Positions 33,970 to 42,336 of a DNA stretch of 64,000 bases are shown here, in pieces. Position numbers and translations under genes: made by a program. Each line of letters begins with the position of its first letter. Within the stretch, counting starts at the first letter, position 1. This DNA is from a bacterium (lineage in GTDB: Bacteria > Patescibacteriota > Gracilibacteria > UBA4473): positions 1-64,000 of the forward strand of contig JABGQW010000014.1 of NCBI GenBank assembly GCA_018648585.1, written 5' to 3'. Under the pieces are notes generated by a model that saw only the letters and a list, made by a program, of their open reading frames with translations, had not been told where the DNA came from and did no database searches.

Positions 33970-34812
33970 ATGGCAAAAATTATTTCCGGGAAACAAATTG
34001 CCGAAAAAATAATTGAAACAGAACTCGTACCGCGAGTCGAAATTTTGAAAAAATCTGGCATCGTTCCAAAACTCGTCGTGGTGCTTGTGGGCGAACATCC
34101 CGCCAGCGCATCGTACGTAAAACAAAAAGAAAAATTCGCCGAAAAAGCTGGAATCCATTCCGAAATTCGCCGATTTTCTGATGAAATTTCAGAAGCCGAA
34201 ATCTTGGGGGAAATCGCAAAAATCAACGCCGATCCAAAAATTCACGGCGTGATCGTCCAACTGCCGGTTCCAGAAAAAATTTCGGTGCCAAAAATTTTGC
34301 GCGCGATCGATCCGCGAAAAGATGTCGACGGATTTACGCCTGAAAATATCGGGAAACTTTTTCTCGGCGAACCGTGTTTGGAGTGCTGCACGCCGAAAGG
34401 AATTATTCGAATGATCGAGGAATCAGGAGAAGTTTTGGAAGGAAAAAAAGTCGTCGTTGTCGGGCGATCAAACATCGTGGGAAAACCTGTCGCGGCGCTC
34501 GCACTCAATCGAAATGCGACCGTGACAATTTGTCATTCTCGAACAAAAAATTTGAACGACGAAATAAAAACGGCGGATATTTTGATCGTGGCGGTCGGGC
34601 GACCGAATTTTGTGCACGGCGACCAGATCAAATCTGGCTGCGTCGTGATCGACGTGGGAATTCACCGCACGGACGACGGGAAACTGTGTGGCGACGTGGA
34701 TTTTGAAAGTGCAGAAAAAGTGGCGGCAAAAATCTCCCCCGTTCCTGGCGGAGTCGGCCCGATGACCGTCGTGAGTTTGATTGGAAATACAGTCGAAGCA
34801 GCCGAAAACTAA
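33970..34812 (+). CDS. folD: Methylenetetrahydrofolate dehydrogenase / cyclohydrolase
   Basis: Bifunctional enzyme interconverting 5,10-methylene-THF and 10-formyl-THF. 280 residues, normal length. The active-site segment is ASYVKQKEKFAEKAGI (the YxxxK Tyr and Lys), then VQLPVP and PRKDVDGF. The NADP site is VVVGRSNIVGKPVAALAL, and the C-terminus PVPGGVGPMTV is diagnostic. It can supply the 10-formyl-THF used by PurN. Convergent with the small minus-strand gene at 34809, the stops overlapping. Confidence 0.96.
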   Translation: MAKIISGKQIAEKIIETELVPRVEILKKSGIVPKLVVVLVGEHPASASYVKQKEKFAEKAGIHSEIRRFSDEISEAEILGEIAKINADPKIHGVIVQLPVPEKISVPKILRAIDPRKDVDGFTPENIGKLFLGEPCLECCTPKGIIRMIEESGEVLEGKKVVVVGRSNIVGKPVAALALNRNATVTICHSRTKNLNDEIKTADILIVAVGRPNFVHGDQIKSGCVVIDVGIHRTDDGKLCGDVDFESAEKVAAKISPVPGGVGPMTVVSLIGNTVEAAEN

Positions 34813-35036
34813 ATCCCGAAATGCACGGCTTCGTTCGAAGTTTCCCACGAATTTTTTCCGTAAAAAACAGCTCCCTCCGTGGCCGCCAAAACATCCTCCA
34901 CAAAAGGCGCCGCATATTTTTCTGTTTCAGGTGAAAGATTCCCGAAAACAATTCCCGCCACCAATGGATCCGCCGTTTCTTGGTGATGCGCAAAATTTTC
35001 CGCATCCTCATTACTGTAGTCAATTTCATTTTCCAT
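34809..35036 (-). CDS. Hypothetical small acidic protein
   Basis: 75 residues from ATG 35036 (MENEIDYSNEDAEN); a TTG one codon earlier is also open. Strongly acidic at the N-terminus with no membrane segment. No family recognised; short length makes it uncertain, but the frame is closed tightly between convergent folD and the channel gene. Confidence 0.45.
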   Translation of the reverse strand: MENEIDYSNEDAENFAHHQETADPLVAGIVFGNLSPETEKYAAPFVEDVLAATEGAVFYGKNSWETSNEAVHFGI

Positions 35037-35069
35037 CAATGACAGATATGAAATGCTTTCTTAAAAAAG

Positions 35070-35939
35070 TCAATTTTTCTTTTTCGGCGCCGGTTTCTTT
35101 TTTCGAATAACTTTGTCGTGCGGATGCAAATAATCCGCACTTCCAAGTTTGTTGACGTCGAGTGGATTTCCGCAGTTTTTACAAAATTTTGCGTCGTGAT
35201 CGTGATGCGGGTACCGACAAAAATCGCATTTGTGAACCCGTTTTCCAAAAAAGTGATCGATAAAAACTTTCGTCAAAATCGCCGTCATCAACGCAATCGT
35301 CGCCAACCCAAGAATCATCACGCAGCCCGCGACAAGTTTCCCGCCGACGGTCACCGGAACCGCGTCGCCGTACCCGACCGTCGTCACCGTCACGACCGCC
35401 CACCAGAGCGCTTCTGGAACCGTGGAAAAATCCGGATTGTGCTGATGTTCAAACGCAAAAAGTCCGAGCGCGCTCGTAAAAACAACAATTCCAAACGTGA
35501 TTCCAAAAATTCGCAGTTCGTCGCGGTAGTACCGAAACGATCGCAAAAACGTCAACATCAAATCCGAGTACCGAATTGTTTTCAACATTTGCAAAATGCG
35601 GAAAACGCGGAACCACCGGAGAAATGTAATATTGAGCACCCCAGAAAAAAGCGGCAAAATCACGAGCAGATCAATAATTCCGAGAAACGAACAAACAAAA
35701 CGGGTTCGATTTCGCGCGATTAAAATTCTCAAAAAATACTCCAACGCAAAAATAGTCAAAACAATTGTGTCGAGAATGTGAAAAATTTTTCGGTACGGCT
35801 GAAAAAATGGAAGATTTTCGAGCACGAAGATTCCCGTCGAAATCCCAATCAAAACAATTAAAAGAACACCAAACCATCTCCCAGCGCGAGATTCGTGGTT
35901 TTCGAGAAGATCGGTCAACAGTTGCCGAATTTTTTTCAT
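35070..35939 (-). CDS. Voltage-gated-type K+ channel with C-terminal zinc ribbon
   Basis: 289 residues, six transmembrane segments. The S4 voltage sensor carries regularly spaced Arg (FLRWFRVFRILQMLK), and the selectivity filter in the pore loop is TVTTVGYGD. The last 60 residues are unusual: CDFCRYPHHDHDAKFCKNCG forms a CxxC...CxxC zinc ribbon in the cytoplasmic tail, followed by a Lys/Pro tail. It would form a homotetramer in the cytoplasmic membrane. The ribbon may act as a sensing or assembly domain; this is inference. Confidence 0.92.
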   Translation of the reverse strand: MKKIRQLLTDLLENHESRAGRWFGVLLIVLIGISTGIFVLENLPFFQPYRKIFHILDTIVLTIFALEYFLRILIARNRTRFVCSFLGIIDLLVILPLFSGVLNITFLRWFRVFRILQMLKTIRYSDLMLTFLRSFRYYRDELRIFGITFGIVVFTSALGLFAFEHQHNPDFSTVPEALWWAVVTVTTVGYGDAVPVTVGGKLVAGCVMILGLATIALMTAILTKVFIDHFFGKRVHKCDFCRYPHHDHDAKFCKNCGNPLDVNKLGSADYLHPHDKVIRKKKPAPKKKN

Positions 35940-36011
35940 ATTTGTTTCTCGTAAATTTTGCCAAATTTTACAAACTTTGCCAAACTCACTTCACTTCACA
36001 GAAATGGGAAA

Positions 36012-36818
36012 ATGCTGAAAATTACAGATCTCGAGGCCAAATTCGAATCCACATCAATTCTTCGAAACATTTCGTTGGAAATAAAACCGGGAGAAACGCA
36101 CGTAATTTTGGGGCCAAACGGCGCAGGAAAATCAACGCTCGGGCGCATACTTCTCGGCGATCCACAGTACGAAATCTCGAACGGATCGATCACATTTTTT
36201 GATCAGGATTTCCTAGATTTAAAAACGCACGAGCGCGCGCGTCTCGGATTTTTTTTGAGTTTTCAGTCTCCACCAGAAATCGAAGGCGTGAGCGCGAACG
36301 AACTTTTATTTTCGGCAAAAAAATCTCTCGATCCCGATTTTGTGTCGAGTTTTCGATTTCAAAAATCACTCGCAGAAAATTTGAAAAAAGTGCACCTGCC
36401 GGAAAATTTTTCTGAACGAGCAATGCACCGCGGCGCGTCCGGCGGCGAGCGAAAAAAAATGGAAGTCGCGTCGATGCTCGCACTCGATCCGAAACTCGTT
36501 TTTTTGGATGAAATTGATTCTGGGATCGACATCGACGGAATGAAATCGATCGGCTCGGCGCTGCGAGACTTTTTGGGGAATCCGGAAAAATCCGCGATCA
36601 TCGTCAGCCACACGGAGAAATTTTTGCAGGAAATTTTTGAAAACGAATCCGCTCAAAACCTGCACGTTCACGTGCTCTGCGGCGGAACGATCGTTCGCTC
36701 CGGCGACGGAAAATTGATCGCGGAAGTCCACCGCGACGGCTACTGCCCATTTTTGAAAAAAGACGAAAAAACCTGCCCGCTCAAAATTTTGAACAATTTT
36801 AGTGATCAAAAAAAATGA
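36012..36818 (+). CDS. sufC: Fe-S cluster assembly ATPase SufC
   Basis: 268 residues from ATG 36012. ABC-type ATPase of the SufBCD scaffold: Walker A GPNGAGKSTL, Q-loop FLSFQSPPEIEGV (the SufC-type Q-loop), signature SGGERKKMEVAS, Walker B KLVFLDEIDSGID, and switch His in IIVSHTEKF. Its ATPase activity remodels SufB-SufD for Fe-S assembly. The stop overlaps the sufB start (ATGA). A short extra tail (CPFLKKDEKTCPL) carries two Cys. Confidence 0.95.
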   Translation: MLKITDLEAKFESTSILRNISLEIKPGETHVILGPNGAGKSTLGRILLGDPQYEISNGSITFFDQDFLDLKTHERARLGFFLSFQSPPEIEGVSANELLFSAKKSLDPDFVSSFRFQKSLAENLKKVHLPENFSERAMHRGASGGERKKMEVASMLALDPKLVFLDEIDSGIDIDGMKSIGSALRDFLGNPEKSAIIVSHTEKFLQEIFENESAQNLHVHVLCGGTIVRSGDGKLIAEVHRDGYCPFLKKDEKTCPLKILNNFSDQKK

Positions 36819-38224
36819 ACGATTCGCCGCTCAATTTTGATGATTTACAAACGTCGGATCTTCGCACTGGAAATGATCAAACGTACGCGGAGAAATTCGA
36901 TCGCGGACTGAACAAAAAACTTGTACAAAAAATTTCTTCGGGAAAAAATGAACCCGACTGGCTGCTAAAAATTCGGCTCGCCGCGCTGGAACATTTTGAA
37001 GAAATGCCGCTCCCCGCCTGGGGGCCGAGTTTGGAAAAATTGGATTTGGAAAAAATTCGATATTTCACTTCCGCCAGCGATCGCCAAAACGCGAAATCCT
37101 GGGACGAAGTCGATCCAGAAATTAAAAAAACTTTTGAAAAATTAAAAATTCCCGAAGCCGAACGCGCCGTCCTTGCGGGCGCCGGAGCGCAGTACGAAAG
37201 TGAAAACGTGTATCACTCACTCAAACCCGAGTGGGAAAAGATAGGCGTGATTTTTGAAGATTTTGACGTCGCCGTGAAAAAATATCCGGAACTCGTACGG
37301 AAATATTTTAGAAAGTGCGTGCCGATCGCCGATCACAAATTTGCCGCGCTGCACTTCGCTGTTTTTTCCGGCGGAACATTTTTGTTCGTACCAAAAAACG
37401 TGAAAATTTCGCAGCCGCTGCAGGCGTATTTTCGGATGAATTCGATGAATCAGGGACAATTTGAACACACGCTGATCGTCGTGGAAAACGGCGCCGACGC
37501 GCACTACATCGAGGGTTGCTCCGCTCCAAAATACGGGAGTGAAAGTTTGCACGCGGGCTGCGTGGAAATTTTTGTCGGAGAAAATGCAAAAATGCGGTAC
37601 TCGTCCGTGGAAAATTGGTCGGCCGACACTTTTAATTTGAACACAAAAAGAGCTCTTGTTCAAAAAAATGGAACGATAGAGTGGGTCGGCGGAAATCTCG
37701 GATCCGGCACCACAATGCTGTACCCGTGCTCCGTTCTCACGGGAGAAAATTCGCGCGCAAATCATCTCGGAATCGCGTTCGCCGGAAAAAAACAAAACCA
37801 AGACACCGGCGCAAAAATTCTCATTTCTGGAAAAAATTGTCGCGGCTCCGTAATTTCAAAAAGTCTGTCAAAAGACGGCGGAACCAGCACGTACCGCGGA
37901 ATTGTGAAAATTGGAAAATCCGCAGAAAACGCGATCGTCAACGTCGAGTGCGACGCGCTGCTGCTCGATGAAATTTCAACTTCGGACACCGTGCCACAAA
38001 TCCAAGTCGAAAACCCGACAGCGTCCGTCACGCACGAGGCGAGCGCGGGAAAAATTTCCGAAGAACTGCTCCTGTATTTTCAGAGTCGCGGGCTCGACGA
38101 AGAAACCGCGAAAGGAATCGTCGTCAACGGATTTCTCGATGAAGTTGTCCGCACGCTTCCCCTCGAATTTGCCTCCGAACTCAACCGGCTGATCGAGCTC
38201 GAGATGGAGGGCAGTGTGGGGTGA
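36815..38224 (+). CDS. sufB: Fe-S cluster assembly scaffold SufB
   Basis: 469 residues, typical for SufB. The opening half has AVLAGAGAQYESENVYHS (family motif) and the middle has FEHTLIVVENGADAHYIEGCSAP. The conserved C-terminal region is HEASAGKISEELLLYFQSRGL, the SufBD core that contacts SufC. Residues such as the Cys in EGCSAP and the His in VTHEAS are kept. Coupled to sufC. The partner SufD is probably the short gene at 41809, beyond a long minus-strand insertion. Confidence 0.95.
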   Translation: MNDSPLNFDDLQTSDLRTGNDQTYAEKFDRGLNKKLVQKISSGKNEPDWLLKIRLAALEHFEEMPLPAWGPSLEKLDLEKIRYFTSASDRQNAKSWDEVDPEIKKTFEKLKIPEAERAVLAGAGAQYESENVYHSLKPEWEKIGVIFEDFDVAVKKYPELVRKYFRKCVPIADHKFAALHFAVFSGGTFLFVPKNVKISQPLQAYFRMNSMNQGQFEHTLIVVENGADAHYIEGCSAPKYGSESLHAGCVEIFVGENAKMRYSSVENWSADTFNLNTKRALVQKNGTIEWVGGNLGSGTTMLYPCSVLTGENSRANHLGIAFAGKKQNQDTGAKILISGKNCRGSVISKSLSKDGGTSTYRGIVKIGKSAENAIVNVECDALLLDEISTSDTVPQIQVENPTASVTHEASAGKISEELLLYFQSRGLDEETAKGIVVNGFLDEVVRTLPLEFASELNRLIELEMEGSVG

Positions 38225-38243
38225 TTATTTTTTCAAATAATTC

Positions 38244-41200
38244 CTACAAATTTTCCAATTCTTCATCCAACTGTTTTTCAAGCTCAGCTTGCTCTTGTTC
38301 TATTTTTTCTAGCTCTTTTTGTAGTCGATCCTGTTCACGTTTTTGTCGCTCGCCTACACGTTGATCACGATTTTTTCGCGCCAATTTAGATTTTTTCAAT
38401 AAATTTTCTTCCAACAAAACTTTTTTCTCTTTTGCCAGACTCAATCGCTTTTGCGCAATATCTTTTTTGGTTGCGACAATTTTCTTTTTCACCTCTGCAT
38501 TTGGTCCAGTCAAATCCGCGATGGCTGCACAGTCTGCTTCCGATTTTTTCAATTCTTCTTCGTACTGCTTGATCTCCACATCGAGTTTGCTCTCCGAATC
38601 CAAACCGTTCTTTTTAACATCTTCAAATGTCGCTCGATCATTTTCAAATTTTTTCCGCGCCACTCGATCGTTGTGATTGGCCGTGGCGACACCAGCGTAA
38701 GCCAAACCTGTTCCAACTGCTGCAGCTGCCACACTTCGACCATCTGCAAAACGGATCGTTGAACTTATTGGCACTGGTGGTTTTCTCAATAACTGGGCTT
38801 TTTTCATTGCGCTTGTCATTTTTCGAGTATGCTTCGCAATTGTATTTGTGATACCTGCCGCACGTGGCCTTGGAAACATACTTTTCAAATTTCTAATAAT
38901 CACTCTGTGATTCAAGGCTTCCGCAATCAATGATCTTGATTGTGCTACAGCAGAAGGTGTTCCCGAATGCAAACGTCGTGCCTCTTTAAAAGCTGTTTGC
39001 ATTTTTTGTGTATATCTAGCAATTTTACTCGGAGAAGCACCCTTTGCACGTAACTTATGAATTTTACTTCTATATTTTGCAGCTTTTCTAAATAAATTCT
39101 CAGATCGAATAATATTAAATTCTGCTTTTTTCCACGCCGAAGGTTTCAATATTTTTTCAACGTTTTTCCCCAAACGGCTTGTCGATTTAACCCATTTCAA
39201 AGGCTTCAATCCCCAGCGCAACGACGTGAGCGCCAAATCTCCAGCCATCCCCAACGGACGTTTCCCCACTTTTGCCAACCGTTTTCCCAAACCAGACACC
39301 CTGGAAGAAACTCCCGCTGGAATTTTTACAACTGTTCCCATTTTTCCAGTAACTTTTGAAACCGCTGCAGCCATTTTTCCAACACGACCTGCTACTCCAG
39401 CTCCACGCACAGCACCTGCTGCACCACCAGTGAAAAGAAATGATGCAACATTCCCCGCAATTTCTCCTGCGGCCGCCCATCCTTCTCCGTTTTCTCTCGC
39501 TTCTTTTGCCGTCAATGCATCAATCAACCCATCTCGTGCTTTGCTTGAATATTCCCAATTTCCCCAAGAATCCGCAGAAAAAATACCGCCATTTCCTGGC
39601 TCATACCCAACCGACAAACTCAAAAGCCCTTCCACAACTTTGTCCGGATCAGTGATCAATGTTCCCACTCCGTCGACCAATCCGCCAGCGGCACGAAGAA
39701 CTCCTCCCACAACTCCAATCACCGGAATTTTTGCAAGTTTATCTCCAGCCCAGTTCAAACCTTTTGAAACATTTTTTGTTAAATATCCAACCGACATGTC
39801 CAAAACAGTTGGCGACATAATTTTGAGCCCATGAATGCAACTCGCTGAATCGTACGCTGCCGCCAACGCGAGATCCGTCTGTGGCGACACTTCCATCACC
39901 GAAGATTGAACTTTTGCGTCCAACTCATCCACCGAGGGCTGAATCGCATCTTTTGTTGTTTTTTCAAGATTTTCGACCATCTGATCTACCAACGATTTCC
40001 ACGGCTCCACCGCCGGATCAACTCCCGCTGGCAAAGTACTTTCAACAGACGCACGAATTCCTTGCGTTGCCGTTTCTGCAGAATTTGTTTTTAAATCCGC
40101 AGAACTGGTCGTCAATTTATCTCCGTACGCATCAAGCAAATCTTTTTTCACTTCGAGATCTGAAATTTTATTGTCAAACTGTCCCTGAAAAACATCGCGT
40201 TCCTGCTGTAATTTTTCAGCACGACTGTCGCCGAACCAATCGGCTGGACGTTTCTTGTTTTTCTTAATTCCAAGTCCTTCCAATCCCCAACACCCAAAAT
40301 CAAGAAGGGCGCCCGGGAGAATCGCCACCGAAGCGGCAATACAACGTCCAGCATTTAGAAATGAAAGTTCTGTTTTTTCGTCTTCAAATTTCGCTATTTT
40401 TTCTGCAAATTCTGATCCACGCTCCTGCAAAAAGTCTACCTCCATCCCCATTTTTGCAGACTCGATTCGGTGCTGCACAAATCCTTTTTGAACATCATCG
40501 TACGATGCTGGATCTGGTGGATCGAGCGCCAACGGCGAAACTTCAAATTTTTCGATCGATTTTTTTCCTGCTAATTCTTTTTCAAAATCTGCAACTGCCG
40601 TTTTAATCTGCTCATCAATTTTCCCCAATTCTTCTTGTTGTTGTTTTGCGTTTTCTTGAATTTCTTCTGTTTGCTTTTTTTCAATTGTTTCGAGATCTCC
40701 TCGTAATTTTTTTTCTGTTTCTTTTTCGGTGTACACTTTTTCTTTTGCTTCAAAATCAGTTTTTATTTTTTCAAGCTGTTCGGATGTCGCACCAGCTTTT
40801 TCTGCAGCAGTGATTGCTGCGCGAGCGGCACCAACTTGTGTTTTTATTTCCGGTAAATTTTCAAGCGTCGGCTCCCCGATCGCATCGACCATTGTTCGCG
40901 CTTCGTTTAATTTTTTCTGAATATTTTCTTTTTTCTCAATTTTCACTTTTTCTTTTTCTCGTGCTTCGATCGCTTCAATTTTTTTCAAAAGCGCGTCCAT
41001 TTTTGGTTTCAATTTTTTGTACTCGGACGATGGAAGCTTGTTCACACGCGCGTGCAATTTATTCCAATCGGTACGAAGTTTTGAAGATGGAATTTTTGAA
41101 ATCCCGCTGAGCACATCTGAAACATTTCGACTCAATTCATTGAACGCGTCGTTGACTTCGCGCGTTTCAATGACTTCTGCCGCGGTAAAATTTTCGTGAT

Positions 41201-41720
41201 TTTCATGCCCGCTCCCGTTTCCATTTTCGTGATTTCCATTCTCGTTCCCGCCTCCATTCCCATTTCCATGATTTCCGTTCCCGTTTCCATTCTCAACAAT
41301 AATGCCATTCACGCGCGACTTCACCGCGTCGACTGCCACCACCACTTGATTCGCCAGTTGCTCCAATTCAAATTTGCTTCCTTTCGCTTTAAAAAGTGCA
41401 TCCTCCGACGGACCGCCGACGATGAATTTTTGTTTTCGGTACGTATTTTCAAGAACGGTCTGGTCTTTTCCCCCACGACGCATCACCGGATTTCTTTTCT
41501 CAATATTCCAATTTTCCCCGGAGCGCGCCTCCAATTCCATCTCCAAATTTCGCAGATCCGTCCCAGTCATCGCCCGAACTTTTTCGAACGCTTCCCGTTG
41601 CGCAGAACTTTTGAGAATCATCTCGTCCGCCTGTTTTTGAGGTTTTTTGTAATATTTATCTTTGAAGATAAATCGCGCGGCAGGCGCATCATTTCCGAAA
41701 TTGGCAAACATTTTTTTCAT
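38244..41720 (-). CDS. Giant coiled-coil protein with hydrophobic middle domain
   Basis: 1158 residues from ATG 41720. Order: a basic N-terminal region; a Gly/Asn/Glu/His low-complexity stretch (residues ~140-180, encoded near 41196-41300); charged coiled coils (about 200-400, EKEKVKIEKKENIQKKLNEA); a hydrophobic middle (about 445-470 and 650-830) rich in Gly, Ala and Val with amphipathic helices (VASFLFTGGAAGAVRGAGVAG); and a Lys/Arg/Glu coiled-coil tail (KREQDRLQKELEKIEQEQAE). No signal peptide. The middle resembles membrane-active or pre-toxin regions, but no known toxin domain is visible. It lies antisense to the suf direction and splits sufB from the SufD-like gene. Confidence 0.7.
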   Translation of the reverse strand: MKKMFANFGNDAPAARFIFKDKYYKKPQKQADEMILKSSAQREAFEKVRAMTGTDLRNLEMELEARSGENWNIEKRNPVMRRGGKDQTVLENTYRKQKFIVGGPSEDALFKAKGSKFELEQLANQVVVAVDAVKSRVNGIIVENGNGNGNHGNGNGGGNENGNHENGNGSGHENHENFTAAEVIETREVNDAFNELSRNVSDVLSGISKIPSSKLRTDWNKLHARVNKLPSSEYKKLKPKMDALLKKIEAIEAREKEKVKIEKKENIQKKLNEARTMVDAIGEPTLENLPEIKTQVGAARAAITAAEKAGATSEQLEKIKTDFEAKEKVYTEKETEKKLRGDLETIEKKQTEEIQENAKQQQEELGKIDEQIKTAVADFEKELAGKKSIEKFEVSPLALDPPDPASYDDVQKGFVQHRIESAKMGMEVDFLQERGSEFAEKIAKFEDEKTELSFLNAGRCIAASVAILPGALLDFGCWGLEGLGIKKNKKRPADWFGDSRAEKLQQERDVFQGQFDNKISDLEVKKDLLDAYGDKLTTSSADLKTNSAETATQGIRASVESTLPAGVDPAVEPWKSLVDQMVENLEKTTKDAIQPSVDELDAKVQSSVMEVSPQTDLALAAAYDSASCIHGLKIMSPTVLDMSVGYLTKNVSKGLNWAGDKLAKIPVIGVVGGVLRAAGGLVDGVGTLITDPDKVVEGLLSLSVGYEPGNGGIFSADSWGNWEYSSKARDGLIDALTAKEARENGEGWAAAGEIAGNVASFLFTGGAAGAVRGAGVAGRVGKMAAAVSKVTGKMGTVVKIPAGVSSRVSGLGKRLAKVGKRPLGMAGDLALTSLRWGLKPLKWVKSTSRLGKNVEKILKPSAWKKAEFNIIRSENLFRKAAKYRSKIHKLRAKGASPSKIARYTQKMQTAFKEARRLHSGTPSAVAQSRSLIAEALNHRVIIRNLKSMFPRPRAAGITNTIAKHTRKMTSAMKKAQLLRKPPVPISSTIRFADGRSVAAAAVGTGLAYAGVATANHNDRVARKKFENDRATFEDVKKNGLDSESKLDVEIKQYEEELKKSEADCAAIADLTGPNAEVKKKIVATKKDIAQKRLSLAKEKKVLLEENLLKKSKLARKNRDQRVGERQKREQDRLQKELEKIEQEQAELEKQLDEELENL
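41196..41300. repeat. GN/EN low-complexity repeat inside the giant protein gene
   Basis: Degenerate tandem triplets and hexamers on the minus strand encode alternating Gly-Asn and Asn-Glu-His units (GNGNGNHGNGNGGGNENGN). It is probably a flexible linker and likely to vary in length between strains. Confidence 0.6.
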
Positions 41721-41808
41721 GCAAATGTGCAAAAAATCAAATCATTTTACCAGAAATTCTTTGAAAAATCAACTCGCATTTTGGAAAAAAAATGGCACAC
41801 TCGCCGCG

Positions 41809-42336
41809 ATGAAATTGGAAAATCCGAGCGGAGAAAAAAAAGTTGTGGTGCAAAAAAATGAGTCGCTCGAAATTTTTTTGGAAGATTTTGCGCCAGGATC
41901 GCGAGAATTTTTTTTGGAAATTGAGCTCGCGGAAAATAATTCTCGGTGCAAAATTTTTGGACGCACGCACGCAAAAAATTCAGATAAAAAATCGTGGACA
42001 ATCGTTCAAAATTTCAACGGAAAAAATCAGATCGGTCAAATCGAACTCCGCGGAGTCGCAGAAAACAAAAGTCATCTCGAACTCAACGCGACCGGAATTT
42101 TGGAAAAAAAGTCAGTCGACGCGAACGCACGAATTTCAGAAAAAATACTTCTTTTTGACGATGCTCGCGGACGCGCGCTGCCAATTTTGACGGTAAAAAC
42201 AGATCACGTAAAATCCGCATCACACGCAGCATCGATCACTCCGGTGAATGACGAAAATTTACTTTTTCTCACTTCTCGCGGAATCTCCCCCGACAAAGCA
42301 CGACAAATTTTAAAAAATGGCTTTTTACACAAGTGA
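41809..42336 (+). CDS. sufD: Short SufD-like SufBD-core protein
   Basis: 175 residues, about half the usual SufD length (~380-420). The start chosen is ATG 41809 (MKLENPSGEKK). The C-terminal two thirds is recognisably the SufBD domain: SHLELNATGILEKKSVDANA, then the diagnostic ILTVKTDHVKSASHAASITP, containing the His of the SufB/D interface, and LLFLTSRGISPDKARQILKNGF. The N-terminal helical domain of full SufD is missing. A normal SufC-SufB-SufD order would put it directly after sufB; here a 3.5-kb minus-strand gene lies between. Its last codons overlap the convergent peptidase gene. Confidence 0.75.
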   Translation: MKLENPSGEKKVVVQKNESLEIFLEDFAPGSREFFLEIELAENNSRCKIFGRTHAKNSDKKSWTIVQNFNGKNQIGQIELRGVAENKSHLELNATGILEKKSVDANARISEKILLFDDARGRALPILTVKTDHVKSASHAASITPVNDENLLFLTSRGISPDKARQILKNGFLHK

